In this document: piece by piece, positions 62,567 to 64,000 of the stretch
Layout: each line of letters starts with the position of its first letter
Numbering within the stretch: position 1 is the stretch's first letter
DNA from: Geotrypetes seraphini
Lineage: Eukaryota > Chordata > Amphibia > Gymnophiona > Dermophiidae
Direction: 5' to 3'
NCBI RefSeq assembly: GCF_902459505.1
Contig: NC_047095.1
Coordinates: forward strand, 119,599,380 to 119,663,379
Length of the DNA: 64,000 nt
Made by a program: the position numbers and the translations under genes
The notes under the pieces: generated by a model
Seen by the model: the letters and a program-made list of their open reading frames with translations, nothing else
Database searches by the model: none
What the model was told of the DNA's origin: nothing

Positions 62567-63877
62567 CAGTGTTTTTCAACCGCTGTTCCGCGGCACACTA
62601 GTGTGCCGCGAGATGTTGCCTGGTGTGCCGCAGGGCCGCAGGGCCCGGAGCTGACAGGGGGCCCGAGGCAGGGGCGCCAGTAGCTCGCCAAGGCAAAGTG
62701 AGTCGATCACCCAGGACTCACTTTGTCTTGGCGATCTAATCTATGGAGCCGATAAGTCTTCTTCTCCCCGACGTCAATTCTACAGTCGGAGAGGAAGTTC
62801 GGGCCAGCCAATCGCTGCCTGGTTCGGGCCAGCCAATCGCTGCCTGGCTGGGCGGAACTTCCTCTCCGATTGTAGAATTGACGTCAGGGAGAGCATGAGT
62901 CGGCGTCGGCTTTGGGGCCTGTTATCCATTGGTAGGTCCTGTTCCCCGATGGCAGCGGCAGTGGCAGTGGCTTGGGGAACGGCAGGGAGAAAGAAAGAAA
63001 GGGGGCAGGCAGGGAAACAGAAGGAAAGAAGAGAAACAGAAAAAAAGAAAGAAAGGTCAGGGAGAGAGGAAGAAAAAGTTGGGGGAGGGAATGAGGTGTG
63101 GAGGAGAGAAGGCATACAGGCTGATAGAAGGGAAGAAAGATTGGATGCACAGTCAGAAGAAGAAAGTGCAACCAGAAATCACCAGACAAGGTAGGAAAAA
63201 TGATTTTATTTTAAATTTAGCAAAGTGGAGGCAGTAATACCACAGTTTTCAAAGGAATTTGCCCAAATAACTTAATAGTTAACTGGGTAAATTCCCAGAG
63301 ATGAAAACTTCCCTTCACTTACTATGCACAGTTCTGGATTTATATCTGCTGTCTATATTTTACAATATGGTCACCTTTTACTAAACCGCAATAGTGGTTT
63401 TTAGCGCAGGGAGCCTATGAGCGTCAAGAGCAGTGCTGGGCATTCAGCGCAGCTCCCTGCGCTAAAAACTGCTATTGTGGTTTAATAAAAAGGATGGAGG
63501 GTATATTTGTCTATTTTTGTATGCTATAAAAACCAAATACAGAGAGAGACTGAGAGCTGTTGACGAAGAGCTACGTGTGTGTCTTTCTTCGATTCCAGCC
63601 AGAATATCAGCTTTGTGTTCAGCCAAACAGGCCCAGGTTTCGCACTGAATAAAGTATTTTATAATTTTTCACTAGTCTGTTTACTTAATATTTCATCATA
63701 AAGTAATTATAAAATACTTTCTTTGTGTTTATTTGATTCCTATTCAAGAGAATTACTTTATATATAGTCAATATAGGCAGAGAGTTAAATTTTTTAACAT
63801 TTTCTTATGGTGGTGTGCCTCGTGATTTTTTTCATGAAACAAGTGTGCCTTTGCCCAAAAAAGGTTGAAAAACACTG
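62567..63877. mobile_element. hAT element, 1.3 kb, non-coding
   Basis: From CAGTGTTTTTCAACCGCTG to GGTTGAAAAACACTG, with a perfect 8-bp target duplication ctctagtc (62559-62566, 63878-63885). Contains an inverted repeat (62769-62887, gacgtcaattctaca and inverse), a purine-rich part (62980-63190) and a nested MITE (63374-63493). No transposase frame. Confidence 0.9.
63374..63493. mobile_element. Short palindromic MITE inside hAT
   Basis: Ends ccttttactaaaccgcaat and attgtggtttaataaaaagg; arms gtggtttttagcgcaggga and the inverse. Superfamily not assigned. Confidence 0.65.
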
Positions 63878-64000
63878 CTCTAGTCATATAAAGATCCTCT
63901 GTGTTTATGCCAATGCCTTTTTGAATTCTGTCACTGTTTATGTCCCTCCCAGGCAACCACCATCCTTTCTGTGAAAATGTATTTCCTGATAATGCTTTTA

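Larger units (their letters stand above)
62415..64000 (-). mobile_element. Decayed LINE tail interrupted by a hAT element
   Basis: Flanks 62415-62566 and 63878-64000 appear to be one LINE fragment (ttgaattctgtcactgtttatg resembles 49330), interrupted by the element at 62567-63877. Family is probably CR1; weak. Confidence 0.45.

Overview
The window is nuclear DNA of a vertebrate, most likely an amphibian and perhaps a caecilian. That placement is inference from the repeat mix: very abundant CR1 and L2 LINEs, many palindromic hAT miniature elements, a Helitron and a whole DIRS-type element. No species can be named from the sequence alone. The three host genes are the solid part. All three belong to the MHC class III neighbourhood of tetrapods.

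Layout. NEU1 (lysosomal sialidase, + strand) occupies about 3130-10544, with five coding exons seen; the signal-peptide exon was not found. ATP6V1G2 (V-ATPase subunit G2, + strand) occupies 15674-23745 in three exons and is complete at 117 residues. SKIV2L/SKIC2 (SKI-complex RNA helicase, - strand) occupies 60412-44370, with the last 14 coding exons in view (696 residues from the middle of the helicase core to the stop). Its 5' half lies beyond the right edge. Every listed exon has AG/GT borders, and exon phases join without a break. Between ATP6V1G2 and SKIV2L lies a 20.6 kb stretch in which I see only repeats and mobile elements.

Mobile elements fill most of the rest. The main ones are a nearly full-length CR1 LINE on the - strand (31683 to about 36590) with both ORFs open, and a DIRS-family retrotransposon (37265-43119) that looks whole. 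There are many 5'-truncated CR1 tails, L2 and L1 pieces, one tRNA-type SINE, a Helitron (8682-9376), a mariner foldback (320-1218), about 20 hAT-type elements (many with readable 8-bp target duplications), and four copies of a 410-460 bp palindromic element with 9-10 bp target duplications, the mark of Mutator-like elements.

The most unusual observations are these: (1) a KRAB A/B-box segment read in frame upstream of the CR1 ORF1 zinc-knuckle and esterase domains; (2) ten 9-residue repeats at the start of the CR1 ORF2; (3) the Mutator-like palindrome family, two copies of which bracket one SKIV2L exon; (4) a 1.2 kb minisatellite, apparently made from CR1 3' UTR sequence, expanded inside a hAT element that still has its 8-bp target duplication; (5) different hAT families that share one octamer-bearing hairpin core under different termini; (6) two hAT elements back to back on one 8-bp target.
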